A stretch of 64,000 nt of DNA. Origin: Branchiostoma floridae (lineage: Eukaryota; Chordata; Leptocardii; Amphioxiformes; Branchiostomatidae). The position numbers and the translations under genes were made by a program. The stretch is from NCBI RefSeq assembly GCF_000003815.2, contig NC_049982.1, positions 4,113,259 to 4,177,258 on the forward strand, given 5' to 3'. The first letter of the stretch is position 1, and each line of letters starts with the position of its first letter. The notes beneath the pieces were generated by a model, which saw only the letters and a list, made by a program, of their open reading frames with translations, was not told the DNA's origin and searched no databases. Shown one piece after another: positions 52,700 to 63,861 of the stretch.

Positions 52700-55690
52700 A
52701 ACATTTTGCTCTCGTAGAACGTCTGTCTTGGCTGCTCCCATGATTATTGAAGTTCGCCACACACATTTTCACAGCAAAGTTAAATTACACTTATCCCATG
52801 AAAGTACATACTTGTAACCATTGCTTTTACAATCAAGCCCTACTTTCACATGTCATAGCATTAGATTAAAGGGTAAAATTATATCATAGTCGTTTCTCCC
52901 CTTTTTCAAGTACATTGCATCGATTCACTTTTTGTTAAAGAAACATGAATCTCTGTGTGTCATATGTTTGTAGTGAGACATATTATAGATGAAATGTAAT
53001 ATCTTGAAACACAATAGCAGGTAAGATGTCACAGAGAAAAAGGACGACCCGAACAGTCAGTTTTCAGAATGACAGAAGAAAGACGCCCGTGGTCGAGCGG
53101 AAGATATATACGATAATAGCGACACTCGGCTGTGAGAGAAGCCCCTGAGGTGAAACTCCTGTTGACAGTTCCTCCCTGTATGATGGATCATCCCCGGACG
53201 CAGATAAGCCCCAAATCCGGCCCGTTTTGTTCCGCTGTTAGACCTGTCCCTCACTTGTTGTGACAGCTGACAATCTTCTGACGCTTTCTTGTGGATGGAC
53301 GCTTCCATTTCTTTTATTATAGACAGTAACTTCGATATGTTTTGCTAATTAGAATACTGTTTAACTTATCTAAGAAAATCAAATCAAGCTCCTTATGATG
53401 ATATTTTGCGACAATTTTATGTTATGTATATTGAGAAAGAAGGAAATCAATGTACAAAGCTAAGAACACAACCGTAGGATTCCTTCTGGGCCCCTAACTT
53501 CTTGTATGAAAAATTCCTAAAATGGCAAAATAGACTTTTGTCTGAAGACAACACATAGATTAAAGAGCTGTTTAAAAAGACAAATTGTCTCTCATATGGC
53601 CATGGTCACAGTTTCAAACCTGACGTGAAACAAATGATAACGTATTTGTATGTCTGAGCATTGAGCCGTGTTGTCCCACGCTCCACAGGGAAAACGACGT
53701 GCCTACTGGCACTACATAGCCTTCGGCAGGGATAGGAAGTCATTAGAACCAAATCTCCCGTTTTGTTCCAATCCTTATTGTCTGACATGCCCTAAGGATA
53801 GGGCCCTTATCATGAATCGGTGCAATGTTAAACATATTTCAATGGGAAATGTTGATGTAATAAGAAATAAACGTGACAATTCTGTAGGCTTTTCAGAGTA
53901 ATACACCAGCAATCTTGAGTATTAGGATAAACATAGGAATAAAGTTAATAAGTAACCTGCTTGGTGTAAGTCAAACTACTAGTACCTTGTGAGTTTGCAA
54001 CATTGTGGCCGCCGGGACATGCGATCACACCTAAAGAAAGTAGAAACGTCTTAGTTACATGGTTTAACGTCTTAACGGCGAGGCAGGTGGTTAAGTCTAC
54101 CCGATGTCTTGCATGTAACACCCTCACTCACCGCACCTGCTACTAGGGCTAGGTATAGGTACGTACGTACGGCCCTGATGACCTTCGGGCGAGAGGGCAA
54201 TAAACAAATGACAGAATCCCCGTGGTCTCGGTCGCAGGGTGTTCCGGTGTACTGTACAGGGTAAACTTTATACCGCACCATCTGATGGAGCTGGGAGATT
54301 CTGACTTGTAGGCGAGGTCGTAGCCCTATTAGACTGTTGATTTGTCTGTCTTACGACATGCTAGACATTTTGCAAAATAAGTGGCACCCTGTCACAATTT
54401 GTCATTGATTCCAAGAGTGATTAGGGGGTGGGTGGTATGTTTTTATCGTTATCGTGATAAACTGCATTGAGGGTTACACGTTACCGTTGTTTGTTAGCTT
54501 TCTGGAATGTTTACGTTTCTTTCAAGGTCACGTGATGACCTTCAAAAATGGCCAACAATGGCCAGATCAAGGTTACGTAGCTCAAAACTCTACAGTACTT
54601 CCTTTGCCAAAGCTTGGATGTGTAAAATACGTTCGCTTTCAAGGTCAATAATCAGTGCAAGGTCATGCAGCGTGAAACACTACGTAACCGGTACTTGTCA
54701 ATTATTAAACTTTTAAATTTGTTAAAAGTCATGTGTACTGGGTCAGCTGGAGCGTATATTACCTATGTCCTATGTGGTTAGTGTAGGTCAGTGTAGAGTC
54801 AGATGGCAGACTCGTTAATGGTAAAAAAGAGGAAGAAAAAACAGCACACAAATCCGTATGCAGAGCTTGGAACCTTTATTAGGTGACAGAGAAGCAAAAG
54901 CATCATAATATGGTACCTGATCTTACCACTAGGTTAACTACACGATCTAAAGGTTACGCTTTACTCTTATCTCTAGTATTTGTCTACAAACATGACACTT
55001 TTCTGTATGCGTTACAATGTACAGTGCATGTCAAAATCACCATTGATGATTTTCTTTTCTACAATATCGACCATGATATAAGCTGTAGCACTGCACATGA
55101 TAGCAGTACCCCTCCTCATGTACTCACACAGTTTAGAAACCTGTCTAAAGGTTGACATGTTACACTACCCATTAATCAAAGGTATGTTTGTTCTACATAT
55201 TTTCCTCTTAGGCCATGCCAATTCAATTACATGTATGGCATTCTGTTGGAGCCCCGTAACTGATGAAAATGTACAAAATGTGCAAAAGCTGGCAATAAAG
55301 ATCGATTCTTCACGAAAGAGGTTAGGTAGGCTGAACAAAAAGATTATTAGAATATATTCTTTCACATCTTCTTCTTTGACTTTCTACGACTAGTAACAGT
55401 TTTCAATATTTTGAATTCAATTCACAGTATGTATCTGTCCAGTTTGCAGCTGATTTGTGTCATTTACAGTACAGTCGAAAACAAGTTTGGTGGAAAACGG
55501 ACGAAAATTAATGCGCGTGCGGATGCCATTAATATAATCATATCGACATGGCCTAACAATTGTATACATAAACTAAATTGACAAGTGTTTTAGCTCATGA
55601 TTAACTTTATCAGCAGAGCAGTTGATGTAGAAATGAATCTAAACTTCATGTATGTCACGTTTGATTCTGAGGAATGACCGCACAATCAGG
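52700..55690. other. Gene-poor stretch downstream of the TRIM gene
   Basis: No exon chain supported. 53040-53310 is a more GC-rich block with TGACAGCTGACA, a TALE-homeodomain-like pair, and may be regulatory. TTTATT on the plus strand at 54873-54878 could be a minus-strand poly(A) signal for the TRIM gene, but it is 800 bp from the stop. Confidence 0.35.
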
Positions 55691-55700
55691 CAGTGCAATA

Positions 55701-57878
55701 TCACACGTATCTGTACTTTCTGATACAGTGGTCATTAGTATCAGCTACAAACACATGTCCATCCTCTGTCACAGCCACCCCGTGGGGAACGTTCAGTTTG
55801 TCCCCATCACTGCTAATGGTGGACAACCATGTGCCGTCTGGGCGGTACACCTGAAGCTTTTGACCATGTTTGACTCCATCAGTTCTACATCCTATGTTTG
55901 ATAGAACTATGTTTTCCCTGTTGTCAGCTGACACCCCGATCGGACACCGCATGTCCTGTGTCTGATCACCTCTCTGACCAAACTTGTGTTGGAACATCAA
56001 ATTCTTGTCAAACACATGAACGCGGTGGTTAAGTCTATCTGACACAATGATATTATCTGCGTTATCCGTGCAGGCAAAACATGGATCGTTGAACTGACCG
56101 TCCCCCTCTCCCTTCCCTCCCACCTGTTTTATCAGCGTACCATCTGGCTCAAACAGGAAAATGCTGTGTTTGTCACCATCAGCTACAACAACCCTCCCAT
56201 CTCTCTGTAATGCCAGGCCATAGGGCTCTGTACAATATTCACTCAGAGAAAATGTGTACAACAGTTCTCCTGATGGTGTGAACTTTTTCACTTCATTTCC
56301 AGACTTAACCACTATGGTGCCATCAATATGAACTGCAAGTGACCAAGGAATTGTAGTTGTTGAAAATGAGTGACAATATTTCCCCGTCAGATCAAACACC
56401 TGGACACGTGTGTTGACAGTATCAGTTACATACAGTCTATCTCCACTGACTGCAAGATCTATAGGAGCGTTAAACTGGCCCTGCTGGCTTCCCTTCTGTC
56501 CAAACCTCAGTACGGGGTTGTTACTACCAACATCTACTGTGATGGGGGAACACAGACTCCCCCCTCCTGTAACCCCACCCCCAGTAGCTACACACACAAC
56601 ATGCTTCCCTGATGTCTGTGGCCTCCAAACTGCTTTAAATGTTCCGTCACTTCCTTTGGTGGTGTCTAATTTAGCATATTGCCCCTCAGCAGAGGTGACG
56701 GTTACCTGTGGATCGGTTCTGAGGTCTTGACCTGCCCGGGGCCGAAATATTACAGTAGTTGGCAAACTTTCTACTGGGGCCTCTGTGATGAACAGGGATT
56801 CATCAGTCAGAAAAAGGTAACATTCGACAAGATTTGAGCACTTATCATCTGGTTGGAATGATATCTTATTCTTCAAAGCTTCATGCTGGATCTGAGCTGA
56901 CGAAAGAACATTAAGCCTGTCTTCTAGCTGCTGCCTGAGTGTGAGAATCTCAACATCATTACCTCTAGTCAGAATGTCCGTAGAGAACTTCAGTCCATCT
57001 TCAGTAGACTTGATAGTCTCTTCCAACTCTTTCTCTTCCCTGGCAAGAGGCTCCTTCTGGTTTTGTTCCATCCTGTCTAGCTTCTCTGTGACCTTCTTCT
57101 CTTGCTCGTCAAGTTTTGCTCTCATTTGTGCAAAATGTTCCTTGATTTCCTTTCTTATCGTGTGACAGTTTGTTGTGATGCTGCTGATTTCTTGGCTGAC
57201 AGTTTCTTTAGCTCTGTTCAAAGCGTCATCCGTGTCATAGGTTTTCTCTACCAATGTCTGTAGTTCAGCCTTGTAGTTCTGTGCAACCTTACTGACCTCC
57301 TGTGGATCGTGGTCGGGCCCTGGCCGGTGCTCGGTGATGGTGCAGTCTCGGCACACGAGCTTGGCGCAGGGCTGGCAGTAGAAGGTCATGCGCTGGTCGG
57401 TGTGCCGAGAGCAGTACTGGGCCCGGCTGTACTTTGGTCTGCTGCTGGGGTTCTTCAGGTCACGCAGGGTGATGATGTAATGGTCCTTTAGAGCAGGAGT
57501 GTTACTGTGAGCAGTTATGCAGTTCTTACATAGCAGGAAACTACAGTCCGCGCATCTTCCTTCTACCTTGGCATCAGACTTACACATTTGACAATGGGTG
57601 TGATCTTCTTCACTTTTATGCAGGGCCCTGAAGTCCAACAGGCTGTTGATAAAGAAGTTTGGTGGCAGACTACTGACACCTGTTCCTTGTAGTCTCACCT
57701 GGTGCCGACAGGTAGGACAGGTGAACTGGCTCTCTCCGTTCCGCCATTTTTCCAGACACCTGGCACAGTAGGTGTGAAGACAGGGCAGGACGCGGGGGTC
57801 GGTATAAATCTCTTCACAGACGGGACAAGTCAAAAACTTCTCATCAAAGTCCTCGAATGGGAGACTAGCAGTAGCCAT
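55701..57878 (-). CDS. TRIM-NHL protein (TRIM2/3/71-like E3 ubiquitin ligase), single exon, 725 residues
   Basis: TRIM-NHL proteins are RING E3 ligases whose NHL propeller binds protein or RNA targets. I start at the ATG at 57878 (ATCATGG, good Kozak); the open frame runs 24 codons further upstream but only from a TTG. Domains: RING at residues 18-57 (C18, C21, C33, H35, C38, C41, C54, C57, complete); B-box 1 about 97-127; B-box 2 about 161-205 (CSRH ... CQPC ... CRDC); coiled coil about 215-350; a filamin-like Ig domain about 375-475; NHL repeats from about 480 to the end (FNAPIDLAVS, PYGLALQRDG, FNDPCFACTD, VPHGVAVTEDG). The lack of introns contrasts with NUP160 beside it and suggests a retrocopy or an expanded intronless TRIM family. 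Exact orthology not assigned. Confidence 0.93.
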   Translation of the reverse strand: MATASLPFEDFDEKFLTCPVCEEIYTDPRVLPCLHTYCARCLEKWRNGESQFTCPTCRHQVRLQGTGVSSLPPNFFINSLLDFRALHKSEEDHTHCQMCKSDAKVEGRCADCSFLLCKNCITAHSNTPALKDHYIITLRDLKNPSSRPKYSRAQYCSRHTDQRMTFYCQPCAKLVCRDCTITEHRPGPDHDPQEVSKVAQNYKAELQTLVEKTYDTDDALNRAKETVSQEISSITTNCHTIRKEIKEHFAQMRAKLDEQEKKVTEKLDRMEQNQKEPLAREEKELEETIKSTEDGLKFSTDILTRGNDVEILTLRQQLEDRLNVLSSAQIQHEALKNKISFQPDDKCSNLVECYLFLTDESLFITEAPVESLPTTVIFRPRAGQDLRTDPQVTVTSAEGQYAKLDTTKGSDGTFKAVWRPQTSGKHVVCVATGGGVTGGGSLCSPITVDVGSNNPVLRFGQKGSQQGQFNAPIDLAVSGDRLYVTDTVNTRVQVFDLTGKYCHSFSTTTIPWSLAVHIDGTIVVKSGNEVKKFTPSGELLYTFSLSEYCTEPYGLALQRDGRVVVADGDKHSIFLFEPDGTLIKQVGGKGEGDGQFNDPCFACTDNADNIIVSDRLNHRVHVFDKNLMFQHKFGQRGDQTQDMRCPIGVSADNRENIVLSNIGCRTDGVKHGQKLQVYRPDGTWLSTISSDGDKLNVPHGVAVTEDGHVFVADTNDHCIRKYRYV

Positions 57879-58185
57879 GATTCTGTTATAATAGGTGTTT
57901 GTCTCGTAAATCCCTACAAGAGCTGGAAAAAGCTCTACGTCCTGCAGCAATGACTCTGTGGTAAGGTATGTTTAGTCCGAAGTGAAAGGAGGAACTTTGC
58001 ACCAGGACCTGTTTTTCTCCTGCAAAGTCTGGACAGGGTCAAAGGTACGGACAGGCGTGTCGGGCTGATTGGTCCAAACTGGAACCAAGTAAACACGGGT
58101 CTTATCTTATTTGACTAGCTACAGACCGACGGTGCACAAACACTTTGCCAAGTCATATATCAAATCTGTTTAGAGTAGATTTTGA
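57879..58185 (-). promoter_or_regulatory. Upstream region of the TRIM-NHL gene
   Basis: About 300 bp between the start codon and a MITE; any promoter must lie here or beyond. TGATTGGTCC at about 58067 is an inverted CCAAT box. No TATA box is clear. Confidence 0.3.
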
Positions 58186-58446
58186 AATACCATTTAATCT
58201 ACAACTGGATAATAAACGGATACTTACTTCCAGACGTTTCGAGTGACACACATCACTCTTCTTCAGCGGCAGGAGAATTGGCAGAACAAGAGTTTTTTCT
58301 ACAAGAGTTTTTTCTAGTTAGCTGTACTTGTATTGAATTGTTCTTCCAGTTCATTCTACTGACGCTGAAGAAGAGTGATGGATGTCACTCGAAATGTCCG
58401 GAAGTAAATATCGTTTTTTATCCAGTTGTAGAGATTGAATTCTATT
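58186..58446. mobile_element. Foldback MITE, ACTTCCGGACGTTTCGAGTG type
   Basis: TCTACAACTGGATAA at the left and TTATCCAGTTGTAGA at the right are inverted. Inner arms TTCCAGACGTTTCGAGTGAC with CATCACTCTTCTTCAGCG, and their near complements at 58360-58408, extend the stem. A fragment of the same family lies at 20860-20935. Confidence 0.85.
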
Positions 58447-58619
58447 TGAATATTGTTTACCTGGATGTCTAACCTTCATAAACGACGTGTTCGGAGTAGA
58501 GTTCGGTTGGGTAGGAGTAACACTCCAATTTGCTGTACATATTACGCTCACATGAAAAATGTGATGATTTAAAGTTAAGGACTTGTTGTTCTCAAACATT
58601 TTGTATAACTGCAACATGT

Positions 58620-59840
58620 TTACGATGCCTTAAAACATTAGTCGACCGGTATTGCGTAAAATTTTTGGCGAGCGTGTTTTTTGTGCGCCCGGGTGCCCTA
58701 TAGTAACCAAACATCACGTTCGTTAGCTTCGGCCAGACTAGTATGAGGGGTGGGACTGTGACTGGGGTACAAAGTACGCATCTCTCTTTCTCTCTATCCC
58801 TCTCTCTCTCTCCATACTAACCAAGATACTCATTTTCACCTGAGTCACGCAAGGAAATAGCTGTTAAGTACATTTCCCAGTCAATGATTCACTTAGTTTT
58901 GACTGGCAGTTAGCTCTTGAGGCCGAGGGTAAGTGGTGTAGGTTTGGGCACCCTAGCGGCTTGTTTAGGAACTGCAGAGACTGGTTAAGTGCCAGACTTT
59001 GAAAGGGAATAACTCAAGAAGGGGTTGACAGATATGACTCGCCCTGATTTTTGGTTAAATATCAATTGTGCAAATCAGGAAATTGTCTAAATCTGCTCTG
59101 TTTCATTAACGGACTATTGCAACATGTGACATTTGCAACTGAGAAAGAGAAGAATATAGATAGATATTATGCAAATAAAGACCTAATTTGCACAATAAAT
59201 GAGAAATGCTATAATCACATTGCGGTGAATGATGGGAATTTCTTCTGGCATTTGGAAGTTAGGTACAGGTGAACATCATTGGACTTTAATTATGCAAATA
59301 AAGACGCCATTTGCATATATTTACAGAAATGCGGTTAAAGCCTTCGTTCATATGTTGTCTATGTCTCTTATTTGCGTGGAGGTATGGTCAACTATTATAA
59401 TTTATGCAGATGAGGATCGTATTTGCATAATTGATGACATACACAATGAATACACCAATTGTAAAGGTTAAAATCATGTGGCGAAGGTATTGGGTCGTGA
59501 AACTCTTGAAGTGCCGGACTTTAAACCGGATGACTGCAACGTGTACAAATAATTGCGCATTGCGGCGTCGAAATTCTGACGGGGTGGTTTGAATTTGAAC
59601 CGCTCACAAGTTAAAAGTTACTAGTAAACAGAAGCAGAATTGCTATACTGTAGTATACACGAGAAAATAGTTATGTGCGCTTTTGCCTTGTAATAGAAAG
59701 TGCATTCCGGCCTCCGAGGGTGCCTTTATTTAACCACTCCTCAACTAGTCTGAGTTGTGCAACTATATTTAGGCTTGATCATACTCTAGAAGACGACATG
59801 TGATAGACTTTCCGGTATCTTTCAATCTTATGGACTCTTG
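58620..59840. other. Gene-poor stretch, nothing supported
   Basis: A (TCTC)n run at about 58780-58812. TATGCAAATAAAGAC with nearby ATTTGCA recurs three times between 59168 and 59430 (TATGCAAATA, ATTTGCATA), a diverged tandem repeat rich in octamer-like ATGCAAAT. No exon seen. Confidence 0.4.
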
Positions 59841-59989
59841 TTTCACAGCGACAGGTGCACGACGAAACAGACAAGCAAAGTCGCCCTGGTCGCCCTCTGA
59901 CCGCGATTCTACATCACTGGTGTACGTTTCTGTCCCCCTTCTGTCGGGGTTTAACCCCTGAGATATTTACAGCGGAGTTTTAGAGGCGA

Positions 59990-60390
59990 ACAAGCCAACA
60001 TTTGTGCCCGGGACGAAAACATGTCCTCCCGGGGCGTGCTTATCTCTGGTGCCGCCCCGCTGGGCGACGGTGTTCCCTCTCCCCGAGTCGTGCCGTTCGC
60101 GTCACGTGACGACTCGTTCCCAGATAACCATCTCGGCCCCAGGAATTCGCTACAAAGTAGCCGTCAGATCAAAGCGCGCGCCGCCGATCCCCTCCGCCGA
60201 TAACGTCGCGATAGGACTTCAGATAGTCGTGCCGGAATGGAGCCGGGATGACACGGGAGGGGCCCGGGCGCCACCTCGGGGTGCCCCCGGGGACGGGAGG
60301 GACGGGCCGCGAGGATCTAGCACGTCTTACCGCTGATCCTCCGAGTCTGATCTTGGCAGATGAAAGACTTTGTAGAACAAAGACGCGCCG
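59990..60390. promoter_or_regulatory. GC-rich island with SOX inverted pair and E-box, candidate regulatory element
   Basis: A CpG-dense 350-bp block (GCGTCACGTGACGACTCG, an extended CACGTG E-box; GATAACC and CCGATAACG GATA-like cores) ends at CTTTGTAGAACAAAG (60368-60382), an inverted pair of SOX/TCF-type motifs. Both strands carry long open frames here only because of GC content. Low-complexity GGCCCGGGCG follows. Confidence 0.4.
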
Positions 60391-60589
60391 TGTTGGTGTC
60401 CTGTTGTAAGGAGGGGTGAGAGAGAAGAGGCTCCGTGGGATTTGTGTTACTGTGTGTGAATGTGGGGGGGGATTAGCAAGTAGAGACATGGCAGGAGGAT
60501 TATTGAATGACAAATGTCATATGGACTGATAGATGAAGTAGACTGACTGATTGTAGAAAACCAGTTTTATCCACTCAACGTTAACACAC

Positions 60590-60670
60590 TAGCCTGGTAT
60601 ACAGCCATTTTAAAGCTCCCGAGTCTCTTCTGTTCTCGGGAGCTATCATACACGGCTGGATACCAGGCTA
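60590..60670. mobile_element. 81-bp hairpin MITE
   Basis: TAGCCTGGTATACAGCC pairs with GGCTGGATACCAGGCTA, and the inner AGCTCCCGAG pairs with CTCGGGAGCT around an 11-base loop. Confidence 0.75.
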
Positions 60671-61299
60671 TCAACATACCAATACAGTACAAACCAAAAT
60701 AACACGCATACATGGCAAACAAAATACATCAAACAAAGTCGTAAAAAAACAATCTTGTTTTATACCTGTCGACCACTATCTGCATTTTATGGCTCTCGAT
60801 CATCTCGACATCGATGTCACCTGTGCTGTAGCGTAACCTCGAATCCGAAACACCTGCTTCAATGTGGCTTTACCGTCTCTCTTTTAACACAACTTCTCTC
60901 AATAGTAAATAATACATATACGCCATATTTCGGATTTGTTAGAAAAATGTACATCAAGTTGTGCTATTGAAGCAACGTGTTTTAGAGGAAAACAGGAAGG
61001 TCTCCATTCTTCTGTGTGACTTGTGGGAGAGTAGATGGAAGACTGGCGTCACTGACAGTGTCCGTCGCAACCGCAACATGGATGCCATTCTATGTTGTTT
61101 ATGCACTGTTTTACCCGTCTCCCTAAGCCCTAAAAGGGTCATACAAAAACTATTTGTCCTGTGGCGTAAGTTCAAGGTGTTTGGCCCAGAAGCAAGAGGT
61201 CTTGAGTTCGTATCTTGACATGCTACCGTTCTTGTGCTGTTGTGAAAGGAACATCTAAGATCATTGCAGAGACTTCAACCTGTTCACCAACAAACTTGG

Positions 61300-61425
61300 A
61301 AAAGAGCAGCTGTGCCGTCGATGACGTCATGCGGGGAAAATGGCGGCCCCCGCTGTTTCCCATGATGACTTGGGCGGGGACCGGACGGTCGCCAGGCGCG
61401 AAGGTCACGCGTAATCGATTGTTCC
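61300..61425. promoter_or_regulatory. CRE plus YY1-like GC-rich segment, possible promoter
   Basis: A perfect TGACGTCA at 61322-61329 is followed by AAAATGGCGGCCCC (YY1-type) and GC-rich sequence. The combination is frequent at TATA-less start sites, but no downstream gene is identified within the window. Confidence 0.3.
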
Positions 61426-61429
61426 ACTT

Positions 61430-63210
61430 TCTCTTTCGATTATGCAAACCCTTCAGGTGATCGATACATTACAATAGATCACAGGTGCTGTTTAACACAA
61501 CAACCCACAAACACCAAGAGGGGTGCGTAGTGATTAACAAACCATGTTTTTGCCAGCCTCATTCACTTAGAGCTGGGACAGAAATGGCTGTATCTTGTAC
61601 ATAAAACATACACTCATATATTGTTTTAAGTTATTGAATATAAGTTCACTAGTTTTAAGTTTGTCGCCTATCGTTTTTTTCTCCATTTCTTTATGACTAT
61701 TGCGAGTACGTTTTTTTTACCTTATTCAAAGATGCCTTGATTTTGCTGCGACCATACCAATTTAGATTTTATTTTGTTACCGGGTACCCCCCCCCCCACC
61801 GGGTACACTTAAACAAGTAGTTTATTTCGAATATACTAGTACCTTTCGCCATGGCCACTGTAAACAAGGAGCCATACTAAGTGAACGGTCACACACGTTC
61901 TTGTATTCAAGTCCGTATGAGTTCCGTACTTTACATTTTTCTGGGTTTACGTAAACTTTGCTTTTGAAAAAGTAATATTTTGGTTCGATAACCGGGCCGC
62001 ACAGTTTGTGACAGTCAAGTAATACACAACTTCTTCCCCGCAAACTGTACCTAAACAACACCAACCAAAAATATGTCAATATGGACGTCAAACACACACA
62101 CACATGAACATACGTACTTGTGTGTCCGCTCCCATAGAGCCCGTTTACACCTGCCCCACTGGTGACCACCTGTCCCGGGTCTCCACGCGCCAGGGACCGT
62201 CTGGGTGGGACAGGGGGAGGGGGGCTCGTTTGTTAACCACCTTAGCATAATCGATAACAGCAGGTGGACTCCCCTCACCAGTGAGATATTTCATTTACCA
62301 TAAATCAATGAAAAGCGATGTTCATCCACGTGACGTTTATTCAAATGAAGTGAATAAACCGTCTAGTATACCGTCCAGCCATTTGCAGTTTCTTTCCACA
62401 ATTCCTGGTAGACGAGTCCCAGTTTAGTATTGGTTTGAACCTTTTCATTTGTTTATTTGTGAGAAGTTCAAATCGGCCTGTAGGTCACTTTTGTCCGAAT
62501 AAAAATGTCACAAATGACTTTGAATCATACATAATTAAGCTAAAGCTCGTGTTGTGCAGTGTTATGGTGGTGAAAATAAACAATGGCTATTGCATAAAGT
62601 TTCGTAATATTGCTTGCAAAAATATATCTGACAACTTGTAACATTACGAGTAACGTTATCAGAGAATTCTATTTACCTGTACAAAAAATGATTAGATGCA
62701 CTACCTAACAAACTGCCGCCTTCTACAACTCTTAAGTTTCTATGCTGGTAAAACGTGATGTAAATAAGACTAGACATGGGTCGTAAAATGGGCATGAAAA
62801 AACGCGGCACTTGCATATCGCTAAAGACGAGAACCCGAGTCCATCCATGCATAAAAGAATGAGCGAGAGTTGCGTCCGAACTGAAATGATACGAAATTAT
62901 TCAACCCTCAAAACGAAGTATTAGGAAACAAAGCACATAACGTGTTAGTCATTGATTACCGTCAATTTCTGCTGACCATATTTAGACACTTCTCCTCATG
63001 TTGACGACAATCGAATCGGGCTTGGAAGGTACCCTGGGGACGACAGCCTACCAAGGGGGAGGTGTGATGAATGTCCTGGGAACGATCAGTTAGAACGGCA
63101 ACAGCTGGGGAGGTCACGTGACAGACTATTCATCAACGTCAAGGGCGCGTAACTCATCTTACTCATTTTCATGTGAAGTTGAAAATGGCGTCCAGTCGCA
63201 CAACAATTGC
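61430..63210. other. Gene-poor stretch, nothing firmly supported
   Basis: A poly-C run at about 61789, a GC-rich patch at 62140-62230 and the dispersed repeat piece at 62447-62490. 63090-63200 has GTCACGTGAC and GAAAATGGCG, again promoter-like but with no gene attached. Confidence 0.35.
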
Positions 63211-63214
63211 ACAA

Positions 63215-63418
63215 CTAGTCCACTCGGGTTCAGTAGCAACCCTGCCTCTCTGGACCGGAACGTCGTGAGTTCGAACGCTGACTGAGTCGCTCACCCGACA
63301 CGCTTGCTACTGGAAGGGGTTGCAGTCGTTAGCACAGGACGTTAAGCTGTGGTCCACTGAAATTGTGCATTGTATTGCTAAAGAGAGTGAGGGGGGAATT
63401 ATCTGTTAGCATGGAGCT
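63215..63418 (+). mobile_element. tRNA-derived SINE, second family (copy 2)
   Basis: B-box-like CGTGAGTTCGAACGC at about 63266, then CACCCGACACGCTTG, CTGGAAGGGGTTGCAGT, GGACGTTAAGCTGTGG and GTAAATACTGT, matching copy 1 at 50484-50690. The MITE at 63419 abuts its end. Confidence 0.7.
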
Positions 63419-63612
63419 GTAAATACTGTTAAGTTCGCGGGGATTTACTTTCGCGGTAGCGGGAAAATGAGTGAGTTTGCGGTAGCGCCATATAGACTAC
63501 TGCAGTCTATAATGGAAACAAGTTTGCGGTGGTTTTACGTTCGTGGTGAAGTGGTCACCGCAAAAATCATGAGCACAAAACCACCGCGAACATTTCTGCA
63601 TTTACAGTACCG
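63419..63612. mobile_element. Small palindromic MITE, family A (copy 2)
   Basis: Shares TTTGCGGTGGTTTTACGTTC and AAAACCACCGCGAAC, ending CATTTCTGCATTTACAGTA, with the copy at 1701-1905. Confidence 0.65.
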
Positions 63613-63698
63613 TACATCAAGTATGTGCTTACATAGCGCCTGTCTTCTCTGTCATGACCACGATGGAGGAGTAGATCAAATGTTAGCTGAACTGGTTT

Positions 63699-63805
63699 AA
63701 CCAAGGCACCATCCTCCGTAAATCGCTGACTCATTCATTTCGCTTGCTAACCACTGCAAACGAATAGACCGAGTCAGCGTTTACAGAGGATGGTATCCTG
63801 ACTAG
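63699..63805. mobile_element. 107-bp MITE with possible 9-bp target-site duplication
   Basis: ACCATCCTCCGTAAATCGCT with GACTCATT pairs with the complement of GAGTCAGCGTTTACAGAGGA with TGGT. AACTGGTTT flanks both sides (63690-63698, 63806-63814). A 9-bp duplication would suit a Mutator-like source. Confidence 0.7.
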
Positions 63806-63861
63806 AACTGGTTTGAGATCACTGTTTAATTTTTTAGATTCTCCCACTTGTATAAAAGCGA

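Noticed and set aside
57879-57950. 24-codon N-terminal extension of the TRIM protein
   Set aside because: The extension begins at TTG, not ATG; the first ATG with a good context is at 57878, just before the RING domain.
62051-62278. GC-rich minus-strand segment with a possible GTACGT donor as a first exon
   Set aside because: One frame looks protein-like near its end (VVTSGAGVNGLYGSGHT), but no continuing exon can be joined to it.
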